From contig NZ_CAKAKE010000001.1 of the NCBI RefSeq assembly GCF_916618915.1, positions 868,001 to 932,000 of the forward strand: a stretch of DNA of 64,000 nt, given 5' to 3'. This DNA is from Stenotrophomonas sp. Marseille-Q4652. Lineage in GTDB: Bacteria > Pseudomonadota > Gammaproteobacteria > Xanthomonadales > Xanthomonadaceae. Positions within the stretch are counted from its first letter, which is position 1. Every line of letters starts with the position of its first letter. The notes beneath the pieces were generated by a model, which searched no databases, had not been told where the DNA came from, and saw only the letters and a program-made list of their open reading frames with translations. The position numbers and the translations under genes are program-made. This document shows, one piece after another, positions 61,997 to 64,000 of this stretch.

Positions 61997-63997
61997 TCAG
62001 TCCCGTCGAGACAACCGCCACGGCCAAACGCGCTCTTCGGTGTCACGACCGAGGAACTTGCGCTCCAGGTGCAGGTGGGTGCTCTCGGCACCGTGCTTCC
62101 AGTCCGGCTGCCTGACGGCCCACTGCCGTCGCTTGATGGCCTTCAACGCCTCCGAGTTCGGGCTGACCTCGGCTTCCGATGCCTGCCACGTCAGCGCATG
62201 ACGGTCGGCGCATTGCCAGAACAGGACCCAGGCCGCATACGCCTCTTCGCGGACTTCCAACCGCCAGTACTCCCGCCACCAGTGCCGCGCGCATGCTTCG
62301 TGGTGGCGCAACCGCGCCGAGCGACGCGCCACGTCTTCGGCCCAAGACGTCGACGGCCCTTCGGCCCACGCGTCAGCCACGGGCAATTGGTTGTCGCTCC
62401 GGAACCCGGCTAGCGTCGCGCCCCGCTGCTGCCGCCACGGCAACGGCGAGGCGGCGTCGCGCGCAATGTGATCTTCAAGCCAAGCCCGGTGACCATTGAT
62501 CTGAGCCACCAGCGCGATCTCGTAGAGCTCGGCGTCGGTGTTGGCTTCTTCCAGCGATAGCAACGCGTCGCGAGCCGCGACGACGGCCGGTGACTCGGGC
62601 GCCCGGAAAAGCACGTGCACCAACTGCGGCACGCCGGCACGCCCCACGATCCGGGTGAACATGGCGCGGGTCAGGGCGTTTCGCAGGCTGACGCCGCGGG
62701 GCGGGTCCAGCTCCAGCAAGCCTTCGCACACGGCCAGGAACAAGCCTTCGGCCTGCTGCACGCGAAGCCGAAAATCGTTGCTGAGACTCTCGTGGCCTTC
62801 GATCCAGCGGCGAACCACCTCCGGCGCATGCCGGCACAGCGCCAAGCCGTCCTCACGGGTTACGAACTGCAGGTAGAGGCTCGCGCCTTCCTTGCGGGCC
62901 TGCTTGATGGCCTTCTCCGCCTGTTCACTAGCCCGCTCCTGCGCTGCCGCCTGGGCGTCGCTGTCGAAGATGTCTCGGAAGGCTTCGGGTGAATGCGGAT
63001 CCGGCGGCGCCGGTGGTCGGACCGAAAGCCAAGGCGGAGCGGTCGTGTCGTTATCGCGCTCGACGGTTAGGCGAGCGCCGACCTCGAACACGCCCGACGG
63101 TCCCTTCGCAAGAATCGCGTCCAGGTGCTCGGCAGCCACCCGCACTTCAGAGGTATCACCGCCGCGTGCTCGCACCGCTTCCAGCAGGCGCCACGGGGCC
63201 AATCGACCGGCTACCCGATCAAACGCATGCGACTTGGTGACCTCCATTAGTGCGCCGGTGGCGGCATGCGCCGCCATGGCATCCGTCCCGGGCACGAAGC
63301 TCCAGCCTCGGCGCTCGAGGTCCTGACCGAGCCGCTTGGCGTCCGCGCTCTCCAAGACCATGAAAGCGAGCCGGACATCCATGGGGTCGTCCGACGTGGT
63401 GAATTGACCGACCCACGCCCACGCGGCGTCGCTGAGCACCGGCGGGGCCGTGACCAGGACGACCACCAGATCGCGCTGCTGCTTCTGACTGCCGTTGCCG
63501 AAGCGTCCGATCAGCTCATCGACCTGCTGCGTCGTGAGCGGCAACAGGTTGTCTGTGATCGACAGAGGAATGCGCAGCAAGTCCGCCTCGATGACCAGAC
63601 TGGCCTGAGCGAGAGCGTCCAGGTCCAGCAGTTCGGCCTGAATCCATTCCGACCCTGCTAGGGTCTCGTCACCCTCATGGGATTCGCGGCCGACCTCGCG
63701 CATGGCGCGCGCCGCGGCCACTTCCTCCGGCCCGTACAAGAGCAACGCCCGGTTGATTTCCCAGGATCGGGGCGCGCGCAGGTTCGCAGCCGCAGGGGTT
63801 CGGGCGAGTCGGCGACGTAGCGCGGCCAGGGCGCGCGGCGCGCAGCGCGCCATGACCGCCTGCAGCTGCCGGAAATCGTTGTCTTGCGCGGTCAGGTTAC
63901 GCCCGGTGAACAAGCTGACAGCGTCAATCGCCTCGACCGCGTCGGCGATTTCCTCGCAGAAGGCCGGGGGCGGTACGAAGCTCGGATCAGTCCACAT
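61997..63997 (-). CDS. unrecognised large helical protein at window edge
   Basis: At least 666 residues. The ATG at 63997 is only 3 bases from the window edge and the frame stays open beyond, so it may start further upstream. It is helical, with a charged coiled-coil-like part (about 360-375, ASEQAEKAIKQARKEG) and a Trp-rich C-terminus (RHWWREYWRLEVREEAYAAWV). No enzyme motif is seen. It starts the reverse-strand operon whose next gene is the caspase-helicase, so it may be a sensor or scaffold of that system; that is inference. Confidence 0.55.
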   Translation of the reverse strand: MWTDPSFVPPPAFCEEIADAVEAIDAVSLFTGRNLTAQDNDFRQLQAVMARCAPRALAALRRRLARTPAAANLRAPRSWEINRALLLYGPEEVAAARAMREVGRESHEGDETLAGSEWIQAELLDLDALAQASLVIEADLLRIPLSITDNLLPLTTQQVDELIGRFGNGSQKQQRDLVVVLVTAPPVLSDAAWAWVGQFTTSDDPMDVRLAFMVLESADAKRLGQDLERRGWSFVPGTDAMAAHAATGALMEVTKSHAFDRVAGRLAPWRLLEAVRARGGDTSEVRVAAEHLDAILAKGPSGVFEVGARLTVERDNDTTAPPWLSVRPPAPPDPHSPEAFRDIFDSDAQAAAQERASEQAEKAIKQARKEGASLYLQFVTREDGLALCRHAPEVVRRWIEGHESLSNDFRLRVQQAEGLFLAVCEGLLELDPPRGVSLRNALTRAMFTRIVGRAGVPQLVHVLFRAPESPAVVAARDALLSLEEANTDAELYEIALVAQINGHRAWLEDHIARDAASPLPWRQQRGATLAGFRSDNQLPVADAWAEGPSTSWAEDVARRSARLRHHEACARHWWREYWRLEVREEAYAAWVLFWQCADRHALTWQASEAEVSPNSEALKAIKRRQWAVRQPDWKHGAESTHLHLERKFLGRDTEERVWPWRLSRRD

Positions 63998-64000
63998 CGC

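Overview
The window reads as a chromosome segment of a high-GC gammaproteobacterium of the Xanthomonadaceae/Lysobacteraceae type (Xanthomonas, Stenotrophomonas, Pseudoxanthomonas or Luteimonas). The pointers are the divergent ppsA/ppsR pair, a class III PHA synthase pair (phaE-phaC), a fused glycogen/trehalose operon (glgA-glgB-treZ-malQ-treY-DUF2934-glgX) and a site very close to the gammaproteobacterial dif consensus. The genus is inferred and was not checked by any search.

Layout. 1-9.6 kb is mostly housekeeping: azoR (cut by the window edge) with a divergent LysR regulator, tRNA-Ser, a GNAT acetyltransferase overlapping tadA, orn, an EcsC-family gene, ppsA facing away from ppsR, a DUF1249 gene, a Nudix hydrolase and pssA. 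9.7-15.8 kb holds phaE-phaC, a decayed DUF5329 gene, a PspC-domain protein and tex. 15.9-17.5 kb is an RNA region: tRNA-Leu, an isolated HEPN-like ORF and a tandem-duplicated tRNA-Ala/tRNA-Glu pair. 17.6-22.7 kb holds a P1B-type metal ATPase with three N-terminal YHS domains, a DUF4124 protein, a zinc alcohol dehydrogenase and a membrane protein.

22.9-35.2 kb is the glycogen/trehalose operon. Most of its genes overlap by 4 bp, so glucan synthesis (GlgA, GlgB), trimming (GlgX, MalQ) and conversion to trehalose (TreY, TreZ) are probably made together. A stress-like cluster follows (35.4-38.1 kb): small hydrophilic proteins, a Gln/Asn repeat peptide, a YciE-type DUF892 protein and a thioredoxin-reductase-like flavoprotein. 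38-46 kb holds small membrane and lipoprotein genes, a stand-alone cyclic-phosphate receiver protein, an L,D-transpeptidase-like protein, an AraC regulator beside a frameshifted SDR gene, a broken MalT-like regulator and a class II UvrA.

At 46.02 kb lies a dif-like XerC/XerD site, and everything to its right looks like an accessory island. Iteron-like repeats come first, then a KfrA-type DNA-binding protein and a complete tyrosine recombinase. After these comes a cluster of large proteins that looks like a multi-gene conflict (defence) system: a CHAT-protease protein, an OsmC protein, a zinc-ribbon membrane peptide, a PD-(D/E)xK nuclease-like protein, a second nuclease-like protein with a long helical body, a caspase-like peptidase fused to a Ski2-like helicase, and a 666-residue protein of unknown type that reaches the window edge. 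Two caspase-clan peptidases, two nuclease-like domains and a helicase in one cluster beside dif make this the most likely undescribed system here. The right end of the island is outside the window.
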